The notes below the pieces were generated by a model that worked only from the letters and a program-made list of their open reading frames with translations, ran no database searches and was not told the DNA's origin. This document shows, piece after piece, positions 1-7,564 of a stretch of DNA of 64,000 nucleotides (within the stretch, counting starts at the first letter, position 1; each line of letters begins with the position of its first letter). The DNA is from Candidatus Obscuribacterales bacterium. Lineage in GTDB: Bacteria; Cyanobacteriota; Vampirovibrionia; Obscuribacterales; Obscuribacteraceae. A program made the position numbers and the translations under genes. The stretch is taken from NCBI GenBank assembly GCA_019752635.1, contig JAIELX010000025.1, positions 1-64,000 of the forward strand. The letters run 5' to 3'.

Positions 1-47
1 TGCCCAGTAATACCTGCTACGGCATCGACTAGTTCTGCTCTATTCAT
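1..47 (-). CDS. HU-family DNA-binding protein, N-terminal 15 codons only
   Basis: Only the first 15 codons lie in the window and the gene continues off the left edge. They read MNRAELVDAVAGITG, the typical start of bacterial HU proteins, which bend and compact DNA as dimers. A strong Shine-Dalgarno run (AGGGGGG) sits six bases before the ATG at 47. It closely resembles the start of the second HU gene at 55900-56184, so the genome has at least two HU paralogues. It is divergent from mnmE, with about 130 bp between the starts. The family call rests on a short stretch but the match is characteristic. Confidence 0.7.
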   Translation of the reverse strand, partial: MNRAELVDAVAGITG

Positions 48-83
48 CGAGGTCCCCCCTCACCAATCCTATCCAACGAAATT

Positions 84-98
84 GTTTCAGTTTGAAAC
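84..98. promoter_or_regulatory. Inverted repeat between the HU and mnmE starts
   Basis: GTTTCA-GTT-TGAAAC is a perfect 6-bp inverted repeat with a 3-bp spacer, in the divergent intergenic region. A weak sigma70-like -35 (TTGTTT, 82-87) with GAATAC 17 bp further on overlaps it on the plus strand. It could be an operator or chance; no regulator is identified. Confidence 0.3.
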
Positions 99-178
99 GC
101 GAACGAATACTAACACCGTAAGAAGCGCTGTTCAAGTAGGATCACAGTGGAAATATTTTGACCGAGAGAAAAAATTGC

Positions 179-1576
179 ATGCTCATAAACGATGAAACGA
201 TCGCCGCGATCTCGACTGCGCCTGGTATTGGGGCTATTTCGGTAGTCCGAATTTCGGGCTCGATCGCAGAAAAAATTGTGCGCGAAATTTTTTCTGCGAA
301 CCATGATTTTAGAAATTCAGCAGACGAACTTCCGGTTCTGAACAGCCGGGTGGCCACTCACGGATATATATATGATCCATCCATAAACGAGATTGTCGAT
401 GAGGTGATCGTTACCATATTCAAAGCGCCGCGGAGCTATACAGGTGAAGATCTCGTTGAAATCTCGTGTCACGGCGGGCCCGTTATTGCCAGTCAGTTAC
501 TCGCATTAATCACAAAGCAGGGGGCCCGGTTAGCACGTCGCGGTGAATTTACCGAACGCGCTTTTCTAAACGGGCGGATGGATCTGACCCAGGCAGAAGC
601 AGTGCTAGACGTGATTCAGGCGAAAACGACTCGACAAAGTCGGCGGGCGCTGGGTGCGCTAACGGGACATTTGGGCCGTCAAATCAAAGACGTTCGCGTC
701 GATTTAATGGAAGTGCTAACTCGAATTGTCGCCGGCATCGATTTTCCAGAAGAGATTGGAGACGCTCCAGAGCCGGAAGTCGAGAAGGTAGTCAACAAGT
801 GTCTGGAGTTGTTGGATCATCTTGCGCGTACTGCAAGGTCCGGAAAATTTTTGCGTGAGGGTGTGAAGTTGGCCCTGGTGGGGCGGCCGAATGCGGGCAA
901 ATCGAGTCTGCTCAATCAGCTACTCAAGTTCGAAAGAGCTATAGTGACGGACATTCCCGGCACGACGCGGGACGCAATCGAGGAAACGATCGACATAAAT
1001 GGAATTCCGGTTACGTTAGTCGATACGGCCGGCATTCGTGAAACTCAAGACCTAGTTGAAAAAATTGGAATCGAAAGATCTACTCGCGCGATTGAGGATT
1101 CTGATCTGGTTATCCTTATAGTTGATTTGGGGGCGGGGTGGGCCGAGCAGGAAGAGCAAATTGCAGAGCTAATCGGCGATCGTGATTTCATTCTGGTACG
1201 AAATAAGTTAGACCTGTTTAGCGACCAATTGTTGGACACGGCCCTCATGACAACGAGCGCGCCTGTGGCTGACATAGCCCTTTCCGCTGTTACTGGAAAA
1301 AATGTCGACTTGCTTACGGCAGAAATTGAAAAATGGGTTTTTAAAGATAATCCACTGTCGTCCGGACCATCCTTGAACGTACGCCAGGCCGATTTGTGCA
1401 CCCGTGCAGCGCAATCGCTGCGGCACGTACAGGAAACCCTGGCTGCCGGGCTTCCTCAAGATTGCCTCGCGACCGATCTGAAAATTGCGGTTGATGCGCT
1501 TTCGGAAATATCAGGTGAACTAGTGAGCGAACAGATCATTGGACAAGTTTTTGCTACTTTCTGTATCGGAAAATAA
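179..1576 (+). CDS. mnmE: tRNA uridine-5-carboxymethylaminomethyl(34) synthesis GTPase MnmE
   Basis: MnmE works with MnmG to put the carboxymethylaminomethyl group on U34 of tRNAs reading NNA/NNG codons; it is a dimeric, K+-activated GTPase in the cytosol. The sequence shows the N-terminal formyl-folate-binding domain (DTIAAI-like start, VVRISG), a helical domain, an inserted G domain with P-loop GRPNAGKS (about residues 235-242) and the DTAGIRE switch II motif, and the C-terminal CIGK whose Cys is essential in the family. From the ATG at 179 it has 465 residues, the usual length. An in-frame TTG at 158 would add seven residues, but the ATG has a GAGAG sequence upstream and matches family N-termini better. 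It stands alone, with an unknown gene 80 bp downstream. MnmG is not in the window. Confidence 0.97.
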   Translation: MLINDETIAAISTAPGIGAISVVRISGSIAEKIVREIFSANHDFRNSADELPVLNSRVATHGYIYDPSINEIVDEVIVTIFKAPRSYTGEDLVEISCHGGPVIASQLLALITKQGARLARRGEFTERAFLNGRMDLTQAEAVLDVIQAKTTRQSRRALGALTGHLGRQIKDVRVDLMEVLTRIVAGIDFPEEIGDAPEPEVEKVVNKCLELLDHLARTARSGKFLREGVKLALVGRPNAGKSSLLNQLLKFERAIVTDIPGTTRDAIEETIDINGIPVTLVDTAGIRETQDLVEKIGIERSTRAIEDSDLVILIVDLGAGWAEQEEQIAELIGDRDFILVRNKLDLFSDQLLDTALMTTSAPVADIALSAVTGKNVDLLTAEIEKWVFKDNPLSSGPSLNVRQADLCTRAAQSLRHVQETLAAGLPQDCLATDLKIAVDALSEISGELVSEQIIGQVFATFCIGK

Positions 1577-1656
1577 TAGAAGGGACAAGGATTTATATCG
1601 CGAAACCAAGCAGGTAAGATTTAGCGGTGTTTTCGCGGAACGACCAAGGCGAATAA

Positions 1657-2112
1657 ATGGCGAAGCTAATCTCTGACGATAGGGAATCTCCGACTACGGT
1701 TGAACTAACCGGTGGCGGCTTCAAAAGCGCAACCGGGGGGACGGCTCGAGAAAACGAGCGCTGGCAACTCATTCACATTGAGTTGAAGACTGACCGCGTT
1801 ACGATGGCCAGCTCCCGGGAGGAGGCGTTTACGCTTTGCCGGGTGCCACTCGACGAGCCTGCAAGGCTGGTGACGCAGTTGGAACAGTTAATGGCAGCCG
1901 AGCGCGATGTTGTCTCTTTCGAGCCCCAGGAACCATCCTTTGAATTGAACTTTCAGCGCAGCCACCACGATGGCATCAAGGTGGAAGCGTGGATCGATTC
2001 CGGCAATGCTCAAACTGGTTTCTATCGGTGGGATGCCGCCGGGGTTAGGTTCTTTACTACCCTTGATTTGCTGCGACAATTCGTCGAGGAACTGCGCCGC
2101 GATTTCGCCTGA
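1657..2112 (+). CDS. Conserved hypothetical protein, weakly WapI/immunity-like C-terminal half
   Basis: A 151-residue soluble acidic protein without signal peptide or membrane segment. The C-terminal half (FEPQEPSFEL, then alternating beta segments and the helix LDLLRQFVEELRRDF) has the feel of small beta-rich proteins annotated as WapI-type immunity or DUF proteins, but this is only a resemblance from memory. No toxin gene is next to it. The start at 1657 is preceded by AAGGCG. It follows mnmE by 80 bp in the same direction and is convergent with the next gene. Function unknown. Confidence 0.75.
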   Translation: MAKLISDDRESPTTVELTGGGFKSATGGTARENERWQLIHIELKTDRVTMASSREEAFTLCRVPLDEPARLVTQLEQLMAAERDVVSFEPQEPSFELNFQRSHHDGIKVEAWIDSGNAQTGFYRWDAAGVRFFTTLDLLRQFVEELRRDFA

Positions 2113-2194
2113 GCTCCCTTCCCTGCGAAGCGATTAAGTTTTAACCCGGTATTGGTGCTTCGGCGATCCGAGTTCCTGTTGCCTCAGCAAGGTG

Positions 2195-3568
2195 TTAGAA
2201 CAGGTTGACCACTCTGCCTGCTGCTAATGCGCCCACGATTCCCATTGCTTTGTATCTCGCTCCGAGAGGAGCCATAATGGCTGCACCCATGAGGAATGTA
2301 TCTGCTTGATTTGGCTTCAAGAGCTTGGCTAGTTCCGGAGACAAGGTGTTGTCAGCGTTTACGAAACTGCCAATGCGGCCGGCACCGAATGCGGTGATAA
2401 CTAGTGGAACACGGAACTTCATCGGAATATCGCTGAGAATAAATGCCGGTACCAGACAGCCATCGACGGCCAAGCGTGCAGCGTTCTCGTCTGCTCTGTC
2501 GTCCGGGCGTTCGCGGTTAAGCGCATGTGCCAATGCTCGATCGAAATTGTACCCGGCTGCGGTCGAGAAACCTGCTACTCCAAGTGCTCTCAGAAAGTTG
2601 GTTCCTGCGGAGTGATTGGCCTGCGCAAAAACTCTCGACGATTGCTCAAGCTCGCGAGTCAGCGCCGCTTTGTTTGCAGCCAGTTCGCCGACTGTCATTT
2701 CCTTTTCGATGAGTTGTTTGGCTGTGACCTCCACCAGGTCGCCGAGTTTTGTACCTCTGATGAAGAGTTTTTCGCCTGCTCCCATCTCCATGTTGTTGAC
2801 CCCAACAGTGTTTAGAAGGTCTTGTCCGCCGATCTTACCTTCTGCAAGGCGGGTCAGTGTCGCGTGTTGCTGTCGCATCCAGTTCAAGTCGTATTGTCTG
2901 TGAGAGGGATTGCTGGCGTATGCAGCCAGGTCATTGGCATGTATCTTCAGCAGGAATCTGTTTGTACTGGATTCTGCAATTTCCCTGATGCCACTTTGTA
3001 GCGCCTTTTGGTGCGCTTCAACCAATGCAATGGTGCCAGGGTTGTGTATCGCCAGATTGGGGCCCGTCAGGAATTTCTTGGTCTCGGCCAGTGCGAAGTT
3101 CTTCGGGCTGGTCGCCATGGCTTCCAAGCTCCGTGATTCCGCGCTAATCACGCTGGTGTTCGCCTCTGCGAATGCACGGGTTTGTACTTCCAAAGCCTTC
3201 GTATGTGGAAGGAGTTCTTGCAGGTTTCGAGTAAAATCGGTGGTTGCTCTGGCGTCGAGGCCTTTTGCGATCTCCACGTTGCCCAAGTATCGGCTGACAG
3301 CGCTCTCTTGCGCCGCGAAAACTTCACGTTGGGCCATGCTGGAGTTTTCGCGCCACCATTTAACAAGTCCTGTTCGTTCTTCCGGTATTGTCTGGAGCAC
3401 TCTCCGGTTTAGCGATTCCGAAGGCGAGGTCACCGCTGCGTATCCGGCGCCAAATGCGGCAGGAAGAATGACCAATTCCTTGTAGAGCGATTCCATTGCT
3501 AGTTGCTGTTGCTCCCGTTCCGCCTTGTCCGCTTTCTCCTGACCGGTGCTTCCCTGTTCCAATTTCAT
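2195..3568 (-). CDS. Hypothetical protein with hydrophobic segments at both ends
   Basis: A 457-residue protein that I do not recognise. An ATG at 3568 has GAGGA seven bases upstream. The N-terminus is charged and Gln-rich, followed by a hydrophobic stretch (about residues 28-47). A long helical, Ala-rich central region carries many E/K/Q residues. Three Gly/Ala-rich hydrophobic segments lie in the last 130 residues, around FSTAAGYNF, VPLVITAFGAG and MGIVGALAAG. This architecture (helical centre, Gly/Ala-rich weak membrane segments) recurs in the proteins at 7565-10645 and 18483-19547 and looks lineage-specific. The gene is alone between convergent and divergent neighbours. Confidence 0.8.
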   Translation of the reverse strand: MKLEQGSTGQEKADKAEREQQQLAMESLYKELVILPAAFGAGYAAVTSPSESLNRRVLQTIPEERTGLVKWWRENSSMAQREVFAAQESAVSRYLGNVEIAKGLDARATTDFTRNLQELLPHTKALEVQTRAFAEANTSVISAESRSLEAMATSPKNFALAETKKFLTGPNLAIHNPGTIALVEAHQKALQSGIREIAESSTNRFLLKIHANDLAAYASNPSHRQYDLNWMRQQHATLTRLAEGKIGGQDLLNTVGVNNMEMGAGEKLFIRGTKLGDLVEVTAKQLIEKEMTVGELAANKAALTRELEQSSRVFAQANHSAGTNFLRALGVAGFSTAAGYNFDRALAHALNRERPDDRADENAARLAVDGCLVPAFILSDIPMKFRVPLVITAFGAGRIGSFVNADNTLSPELAKLLKPNQADTFLMGAAIMAPLGARYKAMGIVGALAAGRVVNLF

Positions 3569-3865
3569 TATGTATCCTCTGTCTCACGGTCCGATCAATT
3601 TGCTCTGAGTTGGTGCGTAGAAACTCGACGGAGAATTTCGCTTTCAGCTTGATAACATCGAATGGTTGAGAGAACGTAAAGTTGGGACTGCGCAGTCTAA
3701 TGGAATTGTCGAAAAGGTTCGTAGATCTACGCGTTGGTTCCCTGCAAGTATTGGCAGCTGACTTACATCAATGGCAAGTAGTGAGCTAATGCTAGTGCTA
3801 GACTTGCCCGGGGATCGGAAGCGTTTGGAACTAGGCTTTGCTGCCTTCGTCTGATTTACCTGATT

Positions 3866-5575
3866 ATGGATAAATTTGAAATCGCCAACAATTTAAGAGA
3901 AGCCGGGCTGTTACTAACAATAGCTGGCGAGAACCGATACAAGGCCCGTGCGTATCTCAACGGCGCTCGGTCGCTCGAGAGTTTGTCCGAAGATATTGAT
4001 AGGGTAATTGAACAAAAGAAGTTGCAGAGCATTCCTGGTATAGGGAAGGCTCTTGCGGCAAATATTGAGGAGATCTACACCACGGGCGAGCTTCGAATGA
4101 TCAAGCAGTTGAGAGAAGAATTGCCGCCTGGAGTAGTGGAGCTTTCACAGGTACAGGGATTAACGCTGAAGCGAATTCAATCACTCACCGATGCGTTGAA
4201 GATTCAAACTGTTGATGAGTTGGAAGCTGCTTGTCGCCAAAATCGCGTTCAGCAAGTCTCCGGGTTTGGCGAGAAAATTGAGCTGACCATTCTTCGCAGT
4301 ATTGAATCATATCGCAAGCACGCCAGAAAAATGCTTTTGCTTCAGGCCCGCAGCACGGCTTCCACCCTCGTGGAGTATTTGCGCCGTGCGCTGCGCTCGA
4401 AGAAGATCGACGTCGCTGGCGCTATTCGGCGTTGGCACGAAGTGGTAGAGACGATCGAGCTAGTTGCTGATGAGTCCATTGCAATTGATGCTTTGGAAAA
4501 GTATCCTCTAGTAACTCGCGTGACCGAAAAATCCGACACTCAATGCGAAGCATGGCTCGCTGAAGGTGAACTCGTGCAATTGACCGTGTCTCCTTGTTTC
4601 GCGACGGCATTGTTGGTACAGACCGGCGCACCGGAGCATGTTGATCGACTTACGAAGATTGCTCGGGAGAAAGGCTATAAACTAGCCGTTGACGGATTGT
4701 ATAAGGAGGGGCGGCGTCTTGCGATTGATTCGGAAGAGCAAATCTATGAGGCATTAGGCTTGCAGTACGTGCCACCGGAACTGAGAGAAGATCTTGATGA
4801 GTTTAAATTGTCGAGCAATTACAAAACAGATGGCGGCTTTCGTGATTTGCTTCAAATCGATCATATCCAGGGCATGACTCACTGTCACACCACCTACTCC
4901 GACGGCATTCACTCCGTGAAAGAAATGGCTCTGGCCGCTCAAAATCTTGGTATGCACTATCTCACCATTACTGATCATTCTCCCGCTGCACACTATGCCA
5001 AAGGTTTGGATATTGATCGACTCAAGAAGCAATGGGAAGAGATCGACAAGGTTCAACAAGAAGTGAAAATCAAGTTGCTGAAAGGGACCGAGAGTGACAT
5101 TCTGGCAGACGGTCAATTGGATTATCCCGACCATGTCCTCGAACAGTTCGATGTCATAATCGCCAGCATTCATGCTCGATTCAAGTTGGACTTTGCCGGC
5201 ATGACGAAGCGATTGCTTAGATGTATGAGAGACAAGCATTTTAAGATATGGGGGCATCCGCTCGGGCGGCTGCTTTTGCGTCGAGAACCGATTGACTGCG
5301 ATGTGGAAAGGATCTTGGATGTTATTGCCGAATCGAATGCGGCGATCGAGATAAATGGTGATCCTTATCGTCTTGATATGGAGCCGCGATGGCTGCGTGA
5401 GGCTCGCAAGCGCGGCATCAAGTTTGTGGTGTCGACCGATGCTCATTCAACCAGGGACTATCGCAGCCTACTGTTTGGTGTACATCAAGCCCGGCGAGCC
5501 GGAATCACGAAGAGCGAAGTGTTAAATACGCGGTCAGTTGCTGAATTTTGCGAAGCGGTTCGACCGGTAGGGTGA
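3866..5575 (+). CDS. polX: PolX-family protein with degenerate polymerase site and intact PHP nuclease domain
   Basis: It has 569 residues, normal for bacterial PolX (base-excision or gap repair polymerase fused to a PHP 3'-5' exonuclease). Helix-hairpin-helix motifs IPGIGKALA (56-64) and VSGFGEKIE (131-139) bind DNA. The nucleotidyltransferase core is recognisable at AGAIRRWHEVVETIELV (184-200), but the expected G-S-x-x-R-R followed by D-x-D is altered: the position of the metal-binding aspartates reads T-I-E. The PHP domain is complete: HCH (339-341), TDHS (369-372), a GTESD Glu, ASIHARF, WGHPLGR and STDAHS. The likely activity is therefore nuclease without DNA synthesis. No clear Shine-Dalgarno precedes the ATG. 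A hairpin terminator lies 78 bp downstream. Confidence 0.92.
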   Translation: MDKFEIANNLREAGLLLTIAGENRYKARAYLNGARSLESLSEDIDRVIEQKKLQSIPGIGKALAANIEEIYTTGELRMIKQLREELPPGVVELSQVQGLTLKRIQSLTDALKIQTVDELEAACRQNRVQQVSGFGEKIELTILRSIESYRKHARKMLLLQARSTASTLVEYLRRALRSKKIDVAGAIRRWHEVVETIELVADESIAIDALEKYPLVTRVTEKSDTQCEAWLAEGELVQLTVSPCFATALLVQTGAPEHVDRLTKIAREKGYKLAVDGLYKEGRRLAIDSEEQIYEALGLQYVPPELREDLDEFKLSSNYKTDGGFRDLLQIDHIQGMTHCHTTYSDGIHSVKEMALAAQNLGMHYLTITDHSPAAHYAKGLDIDRLKKQWEEIDKVQQEVKIKLLKGTESDILADGQLDYPDHVLEQFDVIIASIHARFKLDFAGMTKRLLRCMRDKHFKIWGHPLGRLLLRREPIDCDVERILDVIAESNAAIEINGDPYRLDMEPRWLREARKRGIKFVVSTDAHSTRDYRSLLFGVHQARRAGITKSEVLNTRSVAEFCEAVRPVG

Positions 5576-5653
5576 TTTCCGACAAGGCACTCTTATCGTG
5601 CACGCTTGATCAACGTGAAACTGGAGTGATAGCTTGCCGTCCAATGGCGCTGT

Positions 5654-5694
5654 TTACCACCGCCCTTGTAAGGTCAAGGTGGTAACTGGTTTTT
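5654..5694 (+). terminator. Rho-independent terminator of the polX gene
   Basis: Stem TTACCACC (5654-5661) pairs with GGTGGTAA (5678-5685), with an inner CCTT/AAGG stem, and is followed by five T at 5690-5694. It lies 78 bp after the PolX stop codon. Confidence 0.65.
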
Positions 5695-6071
5695 GTTCCC
5701 GATTTTGCTGTTTTTTCAGGTAGGAACATCTTCATGTTCACTTCGTCTTTCGTAATAGTTCGCACTGAATCGCAACAAAATCGGTTTCTTACTCAATAAA
5801 GCGCTCTTTTGCGGAGGGAGCCCTTCGGGGGCGCGCTCAAGTCGACTGCTGAGTATCTAGTTCAATTCAGGGTGATTAACGCGCGAACTTGTCTAATTTT
5901 CTCGTTCCCGGTCCGCACTAAATGTGGTGCGTCCGTTTGTTCGCCCGCTCGCTCCTGGAGGGCACCGTCTTGATATACATCTCCCAATTTTCAAGTGCTG
6001 AAAGTGTTCAGAATCTTCGTTTCGAACCTGTTGCCAAGTTGGCATATGGTGATCAGAGAAAGGAGCCCGCT
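5695..6071. other. Gene-free leader upstream of the 43-residue membrane protein
   Basis: About 380 bp with no convincing coding frame. It contains a GC-rich block with a small TTCG-capped stem near 5825-5840 (GCCC-TTCG-GGGGC) and a CGCAC/GTGCG stem near 5916-5933. An open frame runs from 5922 into the small membrane protein, but only the ATG at 6072 has a ribosome binding site. A structured 5' leader is possible; no riboswitch class is recognised. Confidence 0.4.
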
Positions 6072-6203
6072 ATGATCAACCAAGACATTCAAGCACCTGC
6101 AGCACTTGCTGACCAAATGTCGTATTGGCTGTTGGCCACTTTGATGACGTTCGGAATGCTAGGCGCAGTACTGTTGCCGGTAGCCGCGTTAGTCCTTCGC
6201 TAA
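6072..6203 (+). CDS. Small single-pass membrane protein, 43 residues
   Basis: ATG at 6072 follows AGGAG with six bases between, a strong ribosome binding site that decides this start. The protein has a short polar N-terminus rich in Ala/Gln, then one long hydrophobic segment (WLLATLMTFGM to VAALVLR) reaching the C-terminus. Such small hydrophobic proteins often attach to larger membrane complexes, but nothing here identifies a partner. It lies between the PolX terminator and the convergent aquaporin gene and has its own long leader. The open frame could start at 5922, but those extra codons show no protein-like character. Confidence 0.6.
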   Translation: MINQDIQAPAALADQMSYWLLATLMTFGMLGAVLLPVAALVLR

Positions 6204-6323
6204 ACTCTTCAGTCCGGTGTGCTGTCCTGCATGCAGCGGATTGCGTTTAACGCAAACGCTTCATGGGTGCATCGATTTATTCAATCTTGCTATTTTGCCG
6301 GTTTTTCGACTAACCAAACGAAC

Positions 6324-7076
6324 CTAGTTGTTTGATGCGTGTCTCTTGTCGCCGAGCTGTGCTGCTTTGCCTTTGCTTCTAGGTGACTCGGACAGATCAA
6401 ACTCCGATGCGCGAGGATTGCTGGCGAAAAGCCAACTAAGCAATGCCGTGGCACACAACATTCCGACTATCTGCGCCAAAACAAATGGACCGCAATCCAC
6501 CGGTCTGATACCGGTTATGGTGTCAGTAAGCATGCGTCCGATAGTTACTGCCGGATTGGCAAAACAAGTCGATGAAGTAAACCAGATGGCACCGGTAACG
6601 TAAGCGGCAACTGAATATGGTACCGCCGTTGGCGATGATTTGCCCGCTCCGACGATCACTGTCAAAAGTCCAAACGTGGCGATTACTTCGCCCAGCCATT
6701 GTTCCGGACCGGTTCGCACTGATTGAGAGAAGGCGATCGCTGGAAGTCCGAACATCACATTAGTGATAACGACTCCTGCAATTCCTCCGGCGATTTGCGC
6801 CGAAACATATGGGACTACGGCGGACCATTGGAGCTCTTTTCGTAGAGCCGAAAACAGAGTGACTGCAGGATTGAAGTGCGCGGAAATGGAGCCGAACGCA
6901 TGAATTAGAGCGACTAACACTGCTCCGGTTGAGCCTGCTATTGCCAGTAGGGCTACTGCGACATTACCCTGATCCAGTTTGTCCGCCATGATTCCGGAGC
7001 CGACTACAACCGACAAGAGGAAGGCTGTGCCGATAAACTCGGCGGTTAATGAGCGTGCTAACGAAGAAACTTGCAT
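6324..7076 (-). CDS. MIP-family aquaporin / glycerol-facilitator-like channel
   Basis: A 250-residue channel protein of the major intrinsic protein family, which passes water or small neutral solutes across the inner membrane. Six membrane helices and two re-entrant half-helices are visible, with the NPA signature at 69-71 (FNPAVT) and again at 174-176 (ANPAVTIGR), including the arginine (181) of the selectivity filter. The first half has SISAHFNPAVT where AqpZ and GlpF have GHISGAHxNPAVT. The substrate cannot be told from sequence; similar proteins also occur in arsenic loci, but no ars gene is nearby. The C-terminal tail is charged. ATG at 7076 follows GGAGGCGCC. Confidence 0.9.
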   Translation of the reverse strand: MQVSSLARSLTAEFIGTAFLLSVVVGSGIMADKLDQGNVAVALLAIAGSTGAVLVALIHAFGSISAHFNPAVTLFSALRKELQWSAVVPYVSAQIAGGIAGVVITNVMFGLPAIAFSQSVRTGPEQWLGEVIATFGLLTVIVGAGKSSPTAVPYSVAAYVTGAIWFTSSTCFANPAVTIGRMLTDTITGIRPVDCGPFVLAQIVGMLCATALLSWLFASNPRASEFDLSESPRSKGKAAQLGDKRHASNN

Positions 7077-7564
7077 GGCGCCTCCGGGGAGCAGACTGGC
7101 GATGCCGCGTTCGGGTTACGAGCGCAGCGTGGACGAACATAAATCGGGTTCAGTTTACCATTTCCCCCTTGTTCTCCCGCTTCGGGTCTTGTGGCTGACC
7201 GGCGTCATAGCCGATGGAGGTGATCGCCAAAACTGAGCTGATGTGCTGGTCTTGCAGATTTCGTCCTGGACGAGAGATGGTAAGGGGACCATTTTTTTAG
7301 GTTCAAAAGTGGGACGGTTGCGCCCTCTTGTCTACGGTCCGTTTGCGATTCATCGCGCATTAGGGGCCGGACTTACCGGCCGAGCGTTCCGGTCCGGGGC
7401 TGTCGCGGAATCGGCGGGGACGGTCTCTCGTTGCGGTTACTGGACATATTCGCTGCCCTAAACTGTGCATTCATGCATGTTTTAGGTCTGTTGTCCAATA
7501 TCGAGGCCGAACGGGTACAACTTTATGTAAGCAGTGATTCGCAGCGGTGGAGCGTTTTCGTAAT
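7077..7564. other. Divergent intergenic region without a convincing gene
   Basis: About 490 bp between the aquaporin (minus) and the large hypothetical protein (plus). Both promoters must lie here, but no clear -35/-10 pair could be fixed. A GC-rich hairpin CCGGAC/GTCCGG spans 7367-7397. Short open frames here (for example 7243-7461) have no ribosome binding site and non-protein-like composition. Confidence 0.4.

Noticed and set aside
2910..3485. 191-residue plus-strand frame antisense to the 457-residue gene
   Set aside because: The minus gene has a good start and recognisable helices; the antisense frame has neither.
4754..5446. 230-residue open frame antisense to polX
   Set aside because: Overlaps the conserved PHP domain, no start signals and no protein-like features.
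7243..7461. 72-residue open frame between aquaporin and the large hypothetical
   Set aside because: No ribosome binding site; composition not protein-like.
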